Positions 36,876-45,465 of a stretch of DNA of 64,000 nt are shown here, one piece after another. This DNA comes from Undibacterium sp. YM2. Its GTDB lineage: Bacteria; Pseudomonadota; Gammaproteobacteria; Burkholderiales; Burkholderiaceae_D. The stretch covers positions 62,001 through 126,000 of the forward strand of contig NZ_AP018442.1 in NCBI RefSeq assembly GCF_009937975.1, in the 5' to 3' direction. A model generated the notes under the pieces. The model was not told the DNA's origin. It did no database searches and worked only from the letters and a program-made list of their open reading frames with translations. Position 1 is the stretch's first letter. Every line of letters starts with the position of its first letter. The translations under genes and the position numbers were made by a program.

Positions 36876-39408
36876 CCCAATTTCAATTCTGGACGTCATC
36901 AAGCGTGGTGGTTATGAAGCGTCCTTGATCACTACCTTCAACGCCACCCTTCCCTTTTATGAAGAAATTGTCCTCCGTAAGCTAGTGGCAGCCGGGTGCA
37001 GGCACAATGTCGTGCTGATGGATCAATCGCAGTGCGCTATCTCGTGGGCCAGCGAGGCAACACGTCCTCGGCATGCTGGTCACGCATATACCTTGTTGCC
37101 AATTGCAGCGCCTGGGGCGTTTCACCCCAAGATTTGCATACTTGTCGGTCAAAAGAAAGCGGCTGTGTTGATCGGTAGCCATAATTTGACCTTGTCTGGA
37201 TTCGGCTACAACCGGGAAATCAGCAATTGGATTGAGATTGGCAGTACCAAAGACGGTGATGGTGCAGCTATTTTGGCGGCTGCATGGCGAATGGCGAGGC
37301 AATGGATAGAGATGCAGAGAGGAAAGTCCGCTGAACCGCTACTTGATGCAGCATTGGCGCTGGGTGAGTTCGTAAATCCTTTCATTGTGAATGCTGTCCC
37401 TGCTGGTAATGTTTTCGCTTTGGCGCACTCCCCTTCCGGAACCTCGTTGATAGATCAGCTCGCTGAGCGTGTTACATCGAATGTTCAAAGAATTGGAGTT
37501 ATCGGGGCTTTCTTTGATACTGAATTAGCGCTGATCGCTGAACTAAAGAAACGGTGGCCCATGGCTGAGATCGTGGTCGGGATCGATCCTGAGTCTGTGC
37601 AGATGCCTGGTTCCCCGTCGCCAGGAGTAGCTCGCTACGTCGATGCGCGCCACTTATGGACGGACAACAAGAACTATTTGCACGCAAAAGCTATCTACTT
37701 TGAAGCAGGCCAAGACAGTGCCTTTGTCAGTGGTAGCGCCAACCCTAGTCGCCCGGCGTGGATAAGCCAGGCGTCCAACGGTAATGTCGAAGCAGTCCTC
37801 CTTAGAATTGGACAATCGGCAATCGATACTGCCACCGAAGTGGGAATATGCGGCCTATTTGATCTCGATTCGGTAGGCGAAGAAGTACTGAAAAATGTCA
37901 AAACCAGGACTGCAATTGAAAGAGCATCTAATGAGGTTGACCCTGTCCCTTTGCTGATTGGCATTGCCAATCATGAATCAGGCAATCTCGATATAACCCT
38001 CCGTGCTGATCTGATGTCTTTCGACCACGTGGTGTTGCTGGGTGCCGATATGGAGGAAATCTCAGAAGTCTACTCTCCTGTTTCGAGCGATGGTGTATTA
38101 AGGCTATCGGTGAAGGACGAACTGACTCTAGTTCGAGCTTGTTCTCTCTACTCAGGAACCAGTTTAGTCGCCAGGGTAATGGTCCATCATCCTTCCGTGA
38201 TTTCTGCCCGGGCGCAATCTACCAGGCAATACCAGATACGCAGCGCGCTAAACGGACTGGGATCAACTGAAGGTGACATCTCAAAAGTGATTGCGTCCGT
38301 CCAGCGTGTGATTTTCAGTGATGACACACATCGTGAAGTAACAGCAGCCATGCGCAGCCATAGAGAAAAAGAAAGCAAACAAGCGGATGAGATCGTGCCC
38401 GACACCTTAGCGATCAGTGTTTCTGATCTTCCAAAAGAAAAAAAGAAAATCAGACTTCTTAAATCAGGCGACCTAGCATACCTGCTGGATGTATTGCTGA
38501 GACGCATCAGAGAAGGACTAGAGCTCAGTACCAGTGAAACAGATTCTTCTGGGCGCACCGAAGAAGAACGCGTTGGACAAGAAGATGAAGATGTGGAAAA
38601 CCCGCCGGTATCTATGTTGCCTGCCACCAGCTTGGATGACTCGAAAATTGCCCAGGCAGTAGCTAGCCGGGCAAAATCATTGACCAATGCGATGTTAGCC
38701 CAGCTCAAGCACGCGAAAAAGGATACGGAACGGCGAAGCTCCGTGGTGTTTCAGCTCATTGCCGTGCTGGCACTTGTTCGTGAATTGCGTTATCTGGATA
38801 AATCACCCCGTTGGAAGAAAACAGGTTGCCTACTGGTGGCTGAGGGAGATCGGCGAAGGCTCTTCGATGAATCCTTGATTCACCTGCTTGGAGGAGATAT
38901 GCGTTTGTTCGACTCTATTGAATTGGCCTCGGATGGCGGAACGGAAGAAGGTGTTCAGTTACGGGTGCTCTTACTCTGGCTGGCCTGGGATCTTGGAGAC
39001 GAGCTGACTGATCACATCGACCGATTGGGGGAGAGAAAGGAGTTGGAGCCAAAACTTCGCACGAATGCTGCATTCCTGAAGCTAATGCCCCCTATTTCTT
39101 GCGACATGAACGCCAGAGCCGATCTGAAACAAAGCATTGATCACACAGTCAAGCCAACCCCGGAGGCCGCTGAACGCGCCAATATTTGGCTCAAGCGACA
39201 TCTGCGTTTTGGTGTTGAATGGCAAGATGGTTACGTCGAAAGTGGGAACTTGTGCGTAGGGGGCTATTGTATCGTGCCAGGTAAGATGCCTGAGCCACGC
39301 GTTATATATGAAATATCCGGAGGCACTATTTGTTTCTGGGATTTCGATAGAGTAAGAAGATTCGAACGGTGCCGGGTGTCGGCAGTTGAGCCAAATGTGG
39401 TAAATTGA
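36868..39408 (+). CDS. 846-aa PLD-family protein with two HKD-like motifs (gene 3)
   Basis: First motif FHPKICILVGQKKAAVLIGS then HNLTLSGFG (about residues 90-120), second YLHAKAIYFEAGQDSAFVSG then SANPSRPAW (about 270-300): both with His-x-Lys and Gly-Ser-x-Asn, so one polypeptide could form a full active site. After that come a beta-rich region, a charged linker (SETDSSGRTEEERVGQEDED) and a helical C-terminal half with a Trp-rich end (SGGTICFWDFDRVRRFERC). PLD nucleases are effectors in several phage-defence systems, and this one follows a PD-(D/E)XK-like and a DUF6361-like gene. A strong terminator ends the operon. Confidence 0.75.
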   Translation: MSDPISILDVIKRGGYEASLITTFNATLPFYEEIVLRKLVAAGCRHNVVLMDQSQCAISWASEATRPRHAGHAYTLLPIAAPGAFHPKICILVGQKKAAVLIGSHNLTLSGFGYNREISNWIEIGSTKDGDGAAILAAAWRMARQWIEMQRGKSAEPLLDAALALGEFVNPFIVNAVPAGNVFALAHSPSGTSLIDQLAERVTSNVQRIGVIGAFFDTELALIAELKKRWPMAEIVVGIDPESVQMPGSPSPGVARYVDARHLWTDNKNYLHAKAIYFEAGQDSAFVSGSANPSRPAWISQASNGNVEAVLLRIGQSAIDTATEVGICGLFDLDSVGEEVLKNVKTRTAIERASNEVDPVPLLIGIANHESGNLDITLRADLMSFDHVVLLGADMEEISEVYSPVSSDGVLRLSVKDELTLVRACSLYSGTSLVARVMVHHPSVISARAQSTRQYQIRSALNGLGSTEGDISKVIASVQRVIFSDDTHREVTAAMRSHREKESKQADEIVPDTLAISVSDLPKEKKKIRLLKSGDLAYLLDVLLRRIREGLELSTSETDSSGRTEEERVGQEDEDVENPPVSMLPATSLDDSKIAQAVASRAKSLTNAMLAQLKHAKKDTERRSSVVFQLIAVLALVRELRYLDKSPRWKKTGCLLVAEGDRRRLFDESLIHLLGGDMRLFDSIELASDGGTEEGVQLRVLLLWLAWDLGDELTDHIDRLGERKELEPKLRTNAAFLKLMPPISCDMNARADLKQSIDHTVKPTPEAAERANIWLKRHLRFGVEWQDGYVESGNLCVGGYCIVPGKMPEPRVIYEISGGTICFWDFDRVRRFERCRVSAVEPNVVN

Positions 39409-39479
39409 ATTGAGTCGTACTTCTGTGAGGAATTTAGCTCCAATTTGAATTGCCGTTAAAAATCTCTTTCCAGAAAGTC

Positions 39480-39503
39480 AAAAGCCACCAAGTGGTGGCT
39501 TTT
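39480..39503 (+). terminator. Rho-independent terminator of the three-gene operon
   Basis: AAAAGCCACC, loop AAGT, GGTGGCTTTT: perfect 10-bp arms 72 bp past the stop of gene 3. Near-symmetric, so it may work in both directions. Confidence 0.85.
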
Positions 39504-39765
39504 GGACTCTATTACCAATATGGCATCACCGGCTTAGGTCCCGTTTTTCAGGGGCGGGAGTGGGATCACGTTGGGCTACGAATAAATTATAGTCCTTTGA
39601 TCAAATTTGATCAATTTTTTTAAGAAGGTATTTGGATGCATGCGAATGTGCGACTTTTAATCTGCGCATTTGGCTTACCTACTTGCGTCAACTGACGCCA
39701 TAAGACCTTTGTTGCCGACCCATGCCGAAAGCGAGCTATTTGGCCGGGCAATTTGATTTGGGCAT
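39504..39765. other. Intergenic DNA
   Basis: About 260 bp with no gene. GTTTTTCAGGGGCGGGAG near 39542 looks G-rich but no known element is recognised. Confidence 0.3.
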
Positions 39766-39843
39766 CTCTGATTAAGTCCAAAGTCGTAAAATTAATTCGA
39801 AAAAATTAATGACTTATGAATGGTGAGTCGGACTTAATCAGAG
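39766..39843. repeat. 78-bp MITE-like element with 14-bp perfect inverted ends
   Basis: CTCTGATTAAGTCC (39766-39779) is mirrored by GGACTTAATCAGAG (39830-39843). Inside lies a second imperfect palindrome around AATTAATTCGAAAAAATTAA. A third occurrence of the end (ACTTAATCAGAG) is at 44059-44070. Non-coding, no target duplication evident. It sits 5 bp past the stop of the AlaX-like gene, so it might also end transcription. Confidence 0.6.
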
Positions 39844-39848
39844 GTTCT

Positions 39849-40502
39849 TTAGGTCATTGTGTAGCTAACACGCAGTGTAGATCCCTTTTGGCCAATTTTC
39901 GTCACGGTAAGGCCAGTCAACTCACTTGTGTTAGTCACGTGGGTACCACCGCATCCGACTGGAACATGCCCATCTATCTGGACATAACGCGATCCGTCTG
40001 GATGCCTGTGTATCCGGATCGCTAGGCTAGCCAGAATTGCTGCCTCCAAAGAAGCATTAACAACTGAGGAAGCGGCGATTGCCGCGTCTGCATTGGTTGA
40101 GAATTCAACGCGACCCTCACCAGGATATTGGTGTGCCCCTGTAGCTTTGAGATCTGAATATTCTCTCTCTATAATCGCTGCAATCAAATGGCCCGCGCTA
40201 TGCCAACGCGAATGCAATGTTCTGCTAGTAGCACAGACCCTCATGTCCACCATATCGCCTATGTCGATCGAAAGCATATGTGCAAGGTAGTGTTTAACGA
40301 AACCGCATTCGCGGTCTTGCTTTACGTCAATCACGTTGATGTCGCCAATGCTTCCATTATCGGCTGGTTGGCCACCACCTTTTGGGTAGAAAATCGTCGC
40401 AGCCGTCGCTATCCAAGGGCCAACTGCATCGACACCTTTCGCCGTCACCCTCCCGTCATAGGTCAGGCGTCCCGGTTCACTAAAATAGAGCAAAGTAGTC
40501 AT
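39849..40502 (-). CDS. AlaX-type trans-editing protein (alanyl-tRNA synthetase editing domain)
   Basis: 217 residues. Zinc-binding residues of the editing domain are visible: HSRWHSAGHLIAAIIE (HxxxH) and VGCGGTHVTNTSELTG (CxxxH). N-terminal FYPKGGGQPADNGSIG is the AlaRS-like GGGQP motif. These proteins hydrolyse mis-acylated tRNA, usually Ser-tRNA-Ala. It lies 24 bp downstream of a 2OG oxygenase in the same operon, an unusual partner that suggests editing of a modified amino acid, which is inference. Confidence 0.88.
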   Translation of the reverse strand: MTTLLYFSEPGRLTYDGRVTAKGVDAVGPWIATAATIFYPKGGGQPADNGSIGDINVIDVKQDRECGFVKHYLAHMLSIDIGDMVDMRVCATSRTLHSRWHSAGHLIAAIIEREYSDLKATGAHQYPGEGRVEFSTNADAAIAASSVVNASLEAAILASLAIRIHRHPDGSRYVQIDGHVPVGCGGTHVTNTSELTGLTVTKIGQKGSTLRVSYTMT

Positions 40503-40526
40503 TTGGATTCTCCTTGATTGATCAAA

Positions 40527-41363
40527 TTAGCTATACAGTCTTGCCGTAGCGTCGAACGACGTGAAGGCAACGAAACCGCTCACGGCTATCCGATCCCCCG
40601 AGGAAACGGGGGTAACCGCATGAGGTACTGCACCAGAGAAAAAGACATAAGTGCCAATCTCTGGTTGGATACATACTGCCGGCGGTCCAAGTTTTTTGCG
40701 GTCCAATGCATATGGAGAGTTTGAATCGCGCAGCGACTTATAGCTCTCAGCATCTGGACGCATATCCCAGAGCTGCAGAACACCGCCGCCATCGTTACCA
40801 GGAACACGCAAATAAACATTGCCTGGGCAACGCATACGGTGGGAGATAGCGGCCGCATTACCCGGCAAATCAGCATCGGTACGGTCGCAGTGTGGCTCCA
40901 CTGCGCCACCGCGGCGGATCTGGCGGGCCACACCGAAATTTGCAAATTGACCGTTATTAAATTCTTCCAGACATGCACTATGCGGCCAGAGATCTTGCCA
41001 GAACATCTGCAAGAGCTTGTCCGGAGCGACCAACGGCAACATTTTATTTTGCAAGGCAGCGCGTTGACTGGGTGCAAGCGCTAAGTAACGTGCCACCAGT
41101 GCAGAGTCACCTTGAGTATCGAAGATAGTTTCACCTGACTTCAAGAACGAGGGCTCAACTGCATAGCCCTCCATATTGGAAGAAGCTTCGATCAGAGCTG
41201 CGGCCAATTGGCAGCAGCTACTTGGGTAGAAATTTTTTACCACGACTGCCAGCGCATCACCTGCATCAATAGCGGCCACGGCAGCATGAAGGAGCGATGG
41301 AGTGATTTCTTCCCTATTAATCGTGATAGTATTGGTTGCTATAAAGACTTGACTATTACTCAT
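40527..41363 (-). CDS. 2OG-Fe(II) oxygenase-like protein
   Basis: 278 residues from ATG 41363 with GGGAG 7-11 bases upstream; a longer in-frame start lacks this. Metal ligands are likely PHCDRTD (HxD) and the distal His in GAVPHAVTPV, followed by the 2OG-binding Arg in DRIAVSGFVAF. The double-stranded beta-helix region lies in the C-terminal half (YVFFSGAVPHAV). Substrate unknown; may hydroxylate an amino acid or peptide. Operon with the AlaX-like gene. Confidence 0.75.
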   Translation of the reverse strand: MSNSQVFIATNTITINREEITPSLLHAAVAAIDAGDALAVVVKNFYPSSCCQLAAALIEASSNMEGYAVEPSFLKSGETIFDTQGDSALVARYLALAPSQRAALQNKMLPLVAPDKLLQMFWQDLWPHSACLEEFNNGQFANFGVARQIRRGGAVEPHCDRTDADLPGNAAAISHRMRCPGNVYLRVPGNDGGGVLQLWDMRPDAESYKSLRDSNSPYALDRKKLGPPAVCIQPEIGTYVFFSGAVPHAVTPVSSGDRIAVSGFVAFTSFDATARLYS

Positions 41364-41462
41364 TTTCGGCTCCCTAGATGAACGCGCCAACAGTGGCGAC
41401 ACCTATAGATTCGTAAAGTAGTTAGTCCGCCATCAACGTTTCTCATTTGCCGTTTGAAGTCT

Positions 41463-41482
41463 GTTTTGCTACGTTTTGCTAC
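41463..41482. repeat. Tandem 10-bp repeat upstream of the ATPase gene
   Basis: GTTTTGCTAC occurs twice back to back 58 bp before ATG 41540. Position suggests a regulator site in the promoter region; no factor can be named. Confidence 0.4.
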
Positions 41483-41539
41483 GGTATGAATCCTTGATGG
41501 TGACAAAAACTATCAAACTACTGAGAGGAAAAGAGGTAA

Positions 41540-43756
41540 ATGACTACGCTTATTATCGGCAGGCCAACCCCTTGGACTACAGATCCATCCTTCGAAATGG
41601 CCAAACATGATCCAGGACTCATCATGGTGCCACCCGCAGGCTTGTCAGACTTTCTTGATCCACGCAAACTGGAATGTCCAGTGAGTATTATTCACGGTCC
41701 GAAAGGCACTGGAAAAACATCAGTCATGCTTGCAAAGCGAATCCTCTTGAAGGATCTTGAGGCAGAGCGCTCTGTAATGTGTATTCCCTGTAAATGGCCA
41801 TCCAAGAAACCGTTTATCTTCATGTCGTTGCCAAATTCGGAACAGGTCGAGATGAACGACTGGGACCTTATTCAGCTGTATGCGCAGAAAGATATTTGGA
41901 CTGCACTATGGAGACTCATTTTCGGTGCCTATGTTGTTGCAGCTTTAGAAAGCGATCGCCGCGCATCGTCCCACTTTGAAACTCGCCGGGAAGGTAATTT
42001 TGGCGAGTCCCGCGAGGTCCACGCATTGTTACCACAGCCCCTTGGGGAATTTTTGTTAGGGGGCAAATATGGTGTGGATCATGACGTCATGTCGAAACCG
42101 CCTGACGTCGAGCTAATCGACATTTTGAAGAATCTGATTGAAGAGAGGAGGGCTAACAAGAATTCATTGCGTGATGCATTTAACGCTCATGTCCTTCCCG
42201 TGCTGGCGGCATTGCCGAAGCCCGTCGAGACGAAGCCAATTTTCATCTTTGTGGATGGCGTCGATGAGATTTTTCAAGGATATCGAGGGGATTCCTCTTT
42301 GTTAGCGACGGCAAAAACCCATGCTAGCCCAGATGAGTCAGAAAGTGCTACACGGCGATTGCTTGCCAAGCAAGCGTGGGTATATGCCCAGACTAGCCTA
42401 TTTTCAGCCTCCTTAGATCTCTCCATTAATTCCGGTGGTGTCGTACGACTGATTGCAAGTATGCGTACGGAAGCATGGGAAGTGGAGTGCTCATCGGACG
42501 GAGCTCAACCAAAGGGGGAGCAACAGCTTGAGCGCGTTGCTAAGCAAGTTAAGTACGCAAAAACAGAGCTAGAAAAAATTTTTCGCGCTAATATCAATGC
42601 GTGTGAGCCAAGCTCATGGGTTTCGCGAGAGGGAGACGAAATTTATAAATTCTTTGGGGCAACAAAATACGTACACCACGCGTCAAATATTGATGAGGGA
42701 ATTTTTTCTGCAATCCTGCGCCACACAATGGAAGAACCACGGGAACTGATGTTAATTGGTTCGCGTCTGCATGACCTAGGGTCTGATGTACGCAAAGACT
42801 TGGGTAAAGCTGCCAAAGTAGTCAATGATGCTACTGGAATTATCCTTAGAGACTACCTGCGATTCATGGGCGAGCGATGGGATGAAGAGCTTGCCAGATT
42901 TGTTTTACCTAAAATTCATTGCAATGTGTTGAGCGCTGAAGAAGTAAAAACAATCGCCGATGCAGTAAAGCGTGAATCTGATGGCAGAATCGATCATCCA
43001 TTCTGCTATCTCTACGCACTTGGCTTGATTGGTGTTACTCGATATGAGAACAACAATCTCTTTCAAGACTTCAACCTGCCAGGACGTTTCTCGTCCGACG
43101 AGAGGCGGACGCAATTACCCCAAAATCCATACTATCTAATTCACCCTATCTTGGTGGAGAAAATTAAACGAGCACGAATAGGAAACGGGGAGAATTCATT
43201 CGTTACGCATGGGCAGGTTATTGTTGGAAATGACCTCCCCTTCAATCTCTATCTTGATAAGAATAAGGTTATTTTTGGAGCTGAAAAGCATGACGACGAA
43301 TTCAAACCTGTCTTGCGTATCGATGGACGAACGTTGGGCTATAGTTCCGATTTTGGGAAAGATGCAGCCTTTTACAGTTACGCAAACCAGCAGACCATAT
43401 TGCTACATGGAATTTTGCTCGCAATCTGGCGTGGCGCACAGCGAAAACGACCAGACAACAGTGTGTCCGTCACAGACATTAATGAGTGCTTATCACATCT
43501 AGTGAAATCCAAGATAATTCAGCCAGAAATCAGACTCAGAAGAAGATTGAAGGTAACGGATCTTCTAGATACAGTCATGCATAAGTATCGAAACCAACGA
43601 AAATATCCTGAGGTGATATTGCGTATCAACGCAAACTTCCAAAATGCTGGCCTAGCTGGTGTGAAATTGTGCATCGAGCAATCAGGTGAATATATTAGGC
43701 TTGAAGGAATTATGTCAAATGACATCGGGACGGTGGGAATTCCGTTTCTCGTTTAA
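41540..43756 (+). CDS. Large P-loop NTPase (possibly Sll1717-like)
   Basis: 738 residues, ribosome site AGAGG before the ATG. Walker A GPKGTGKT at 53-60, Walker B IFIFVDGVDEI at 234-243 with a following sensor-like strand VVRLIASMRTEAWEV. The C-terminal 300 residues include a winged-helix-like part (HPFCYLYALGLIGVTRYENN) and a beta-rich end. Resembles P-loop ATPases of the Sll1717 type, some of which lie in defence islands; no effector domain is recognisable. Single gene, flanked by an IS3 remnant. Confidence 0.65.
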   Translation: MTTLIIGRPTPWTTDPSFEMAKHDPGLIMVPPAGLSDFLDPRKLECPVSIIHGPKGTGKTSVMLAKRILLKDLEAERSVMCIPCKWPSKKPFIFMSLPNSEQVEMNDWDLIQLYAQKDIWTALWRLIFGAYVVAALESDRRASSHFETRREGNFGESREVHALLPQPLGEFLLGGKYGVDHDVMSKPPDVELIDILKNLIEERRANKNSLRDAFNAHVLPVLAALPKPVETKPIFIFVDGVDEIFQGYRGDSSLLATAKTHASPDESESATRRLLAKQAWVYAQTSLFSASLDLSINSGGVVRLIASMRTEAWEVECSSDGAQPKGEQQLERVAKQVKYAKTELEKIFRANINACEPSSWVSREGDEIYKFFGATKYVHHASNIDEGIFSAILRHTMEEPRELMLIGSRLHDLGSDVRKDLGKAAKVVNDATGIILRDYLRFMGERWDEELARFVLPKIHCNVLSAEEVKTIADAVKRESDGRIDHPFCYLYALGLIGVTRYENNNLFQDFNLPGRFSSDERRTQLPQNPYYLIHPILVEKIKRARIGNGENSFVTHGQVIVGNDLPFNLYLDKNKVIFGAEKHDDEFKPVLRIDGRTLGYSSDFGKDAAFYSYANQQTILLHGILLAIWRGAQRKRPDNSVSVTDINECLSHLVKSKIIQPEIRLRRRLKVTDLLDTVMHKYRNQRKYPEVILRINANFQNAGLAGVKLCIEQSGEYIRLEGIMSNDIGTVGIPFLV

Positions 43757-44202
43757 CCGAAGTACTTTTAAAACAATTTCGTGCCTGAGGTACCCGACCT
43801 GAACGGCAACACCGTCATTTTTTTAGAGGCTGCTGCGAAATTAAGATGGCTAGGCGTCGCCGACGCAGGCAGTACTTCGGTACGACAAGGAGGCGCAACA
43901 ACGCCAGGTTAATTTCGTTACAGCCTCTTAGTAATTCGAAATTGTAGCTCTCGGTGGGCGCATTATCCCAACAATTTCCTTTGCGGCTCATAGAACAAGC
44001 CATACCAAATTCCTTGAGGAAGATGCTTATATTAACGATTCTGAATCGGGGTTCGTATACTTAATCAGAGATTCCGTAAAGACTTATTGACTCGGCACCC
44101 GCCGGAGAATGAATTGTTAGATTACTATTAAATGGGGATTGTAAAATTTACACTTTCTACACAACGCTGACTCATCGACTTGGCCGTAATGAGTTTTGAA
44201 AT
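43757..44202. other. Island/flagellar boundary, non-coding
   Basis: Contains the IS3 orfB scrap and one MITE-like end (44059-44070). Marks the left border of the flagellar locus. No gene. Confidence 0.4.
43940..44040 (-). pseudogene. IS3-family orfB fragment
   Basis: The minus frame reads FLKEFGMACSMSRKGNCWDN then APTES, the highly conserved segment of IS3 OrfB transposases around the third catalytic acidic residue. Homology stops on both sides after about 30 residues. Confidence 0.75.
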
Positions 44203-44231
44203 TTGCGCCAATTGCACAGCAAGCGTATTAT
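44203..44231 (+). promoter_or_regulatory. Predicted sigma-70 promoter of fliH
   Basis: TTGCGC and TATTAT with 17-base spacing, 28 bases before the fliH ATG. Good match to the consensus. No FliA-type (TAAA...GCCGATAA) site is seen here. Confidence 0.5.
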
Positions 44232-44259
44232 TTGAGTGTAGAATTTAATAGGCAATACC

Positions 44260-44991
44260 ATGGCATCAATAATTCGTTCCGCAACTCTGTCTGGCCATAA
44301 GCGTACATTAGCGACGCGAGCGTCCAAGGTCAAAGCAACTGCTATTAGTGATATGCTGCCTGCTGCTAAGGTGGTTAGCCCCTCATCTGAGCCAGAGTCG
44401 TCAACCAATGCCAACCCAGCGAATAACGTAGCCGATCTTGTTGAGCAGGCGCGTCTTTCGATACTTGCACAGATCAAAGATGAAGCTGAGGCGGCTCGTG
44501 AACTTGGGCGTCAACGTGGAATGCGCGAAGGACATCAGGCAGGTCTGGAGGCAGCAAAAGCCGAATTTGTTGCTGAATTTAATCGTATCAAATCAATTGC
44601 TGACAAGTTGCCAATAGCAATTGAAACTGGGATTAAAGGGATCGAAGATCTGGCAGTAGCCATAGCATTCGAATCGATATGCAAAATCCTTGGTAATACT
44701 GTCGTGACTTTGGAAGGAGTGCAAGGTTTGGTACGGCAAGTTGCTCAAAGAGTAAGTGCCAAGGAAAAAATCATTGTGAGGGTTCACCCTTCTGATTTCA
44801 AAATTCTTGAGAGCGGTGGTGTTTTCGAAACGCAGCAGCCAAATCAATTTTTGGAGCAGGTGAGCTGGAAGGTAGATACTGACATAGAACTTGGTGGCTG
44901 TATTATTGAAACCCCGGTAGGTGATCTTGATGCAAGACTTGAAACTCAGTTAGAAAATTTGCGTTTAACACTGTTGTCTTCGCGAAGATAA
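44260..44991 (+). CDS. fliH: FliH/SctL-like export-ATPase regulator
   Basis: 243 residues. Layout matches FliH: variable N-terminus, a helical stalk with small-residue repeats (GRQRGMREGHQAGLEAAKAE), then a C-terminal domain (KIIVRVHPSDFKILESGG, VSWKVDTDIELGGCIIETPV, GDLDARLETQLENLR). FliH dimers hold the FliI ATPase and link it to the C-ring. Its usual place is between fliG and fliI; here it lies on the other strand, convergent with the operon and 20 bp from its end, next to IS debris. Confidence 0.85.
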   Translation: MASIIRSATLSGHKRTLATRASKVKATAISDMLPAAKVVSPSSEPESSTNANPANNVADLVEQARLSILAQIKDEAEAARELGRQRGMREGHQAGLEAAKAEFVAEFNRIKSIADKLPIAIETGIKGIEDLAVAIAFESICKILGNTVVTLEGVQGLVRQVAQRVSAKEKIIVRVHPSDFKILESGGVFETQQPNQFLEQVSWKVDTDIELGGCIIETPVGDLDARLETQLENLRLTLLSSRR

Positions 44992-45011
44992 GCAATTTTC
45001 CAAACATAAAT

Positions 45012-45425
45012 TTACTTCGATAATGTTTCTGTATCTGCTCTCCCCTCCAGCAGATCAGCAACGGCCTTATTTATCACTTCCAAAATTTGCGGGTCTGCTT
45101 CCATCGCATCTTGGATATCACTGACCATTTGATAAAATCCCGGATCGTTGACCAAGTTTTCTCCCAGCTCACTTAACAACACAGATTCCAAAAAAATTCT
45201 GAAAGCTTTTTTCCCTTTTTTGGGATCATCAGGATTAATTGCCTTGACTCTCAAGGAGATTAATTCTTCAATTCTTCCTGGCGCCTCAAGTTTTTTTTGC
45301 TTGCCGTCCTTTTTTATTGTCGGACTTTTCAAGGTACCTGCAGGCTTGCTTGCGGGTCTTACTTTTTTTACCATCTGCGTACGCAACAGAGTCACTATTT
45401 GGCTTACGCTATTAATCCCTGACAT
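45012..45425 (-). CDS. Conserved-looking protein at the end of the flagellar operon, 137 aa
   Basis: ATG 45425 chosen for AAAGGAC 6 bases upstream. A basic linker (KKVRPASKPAGTLKSPTIKK) precedes a helical domain (RIEELISLRVKAINPDDPKK, AFRIFLESVLLSELGENLVN, DPGFYQMVSDIQDAMEADPQ). Not recognised. Placement after fliA suggests a chaperone or regulator role, for example of the sigma factor, but nothing in the sequence proves it. Confidence 0.6.
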   Translation of the reverse strand: MSGINSVSQIVTLLRTQMVKKVRPASKPAGTLKSPTIKKDGKQKKLEAPGRIEELISLRVKAINPDDPKKGKKAFRIFLESVLLSELGENLVNDPGFYQMVSDIQDAMEADPQILEVINKAVADLLEGRADTETLSK

Positions 45426-45465
45426 TGGTCGTCCTTTGTTTTGAGGGTTATTGCTGCCTACCCTA

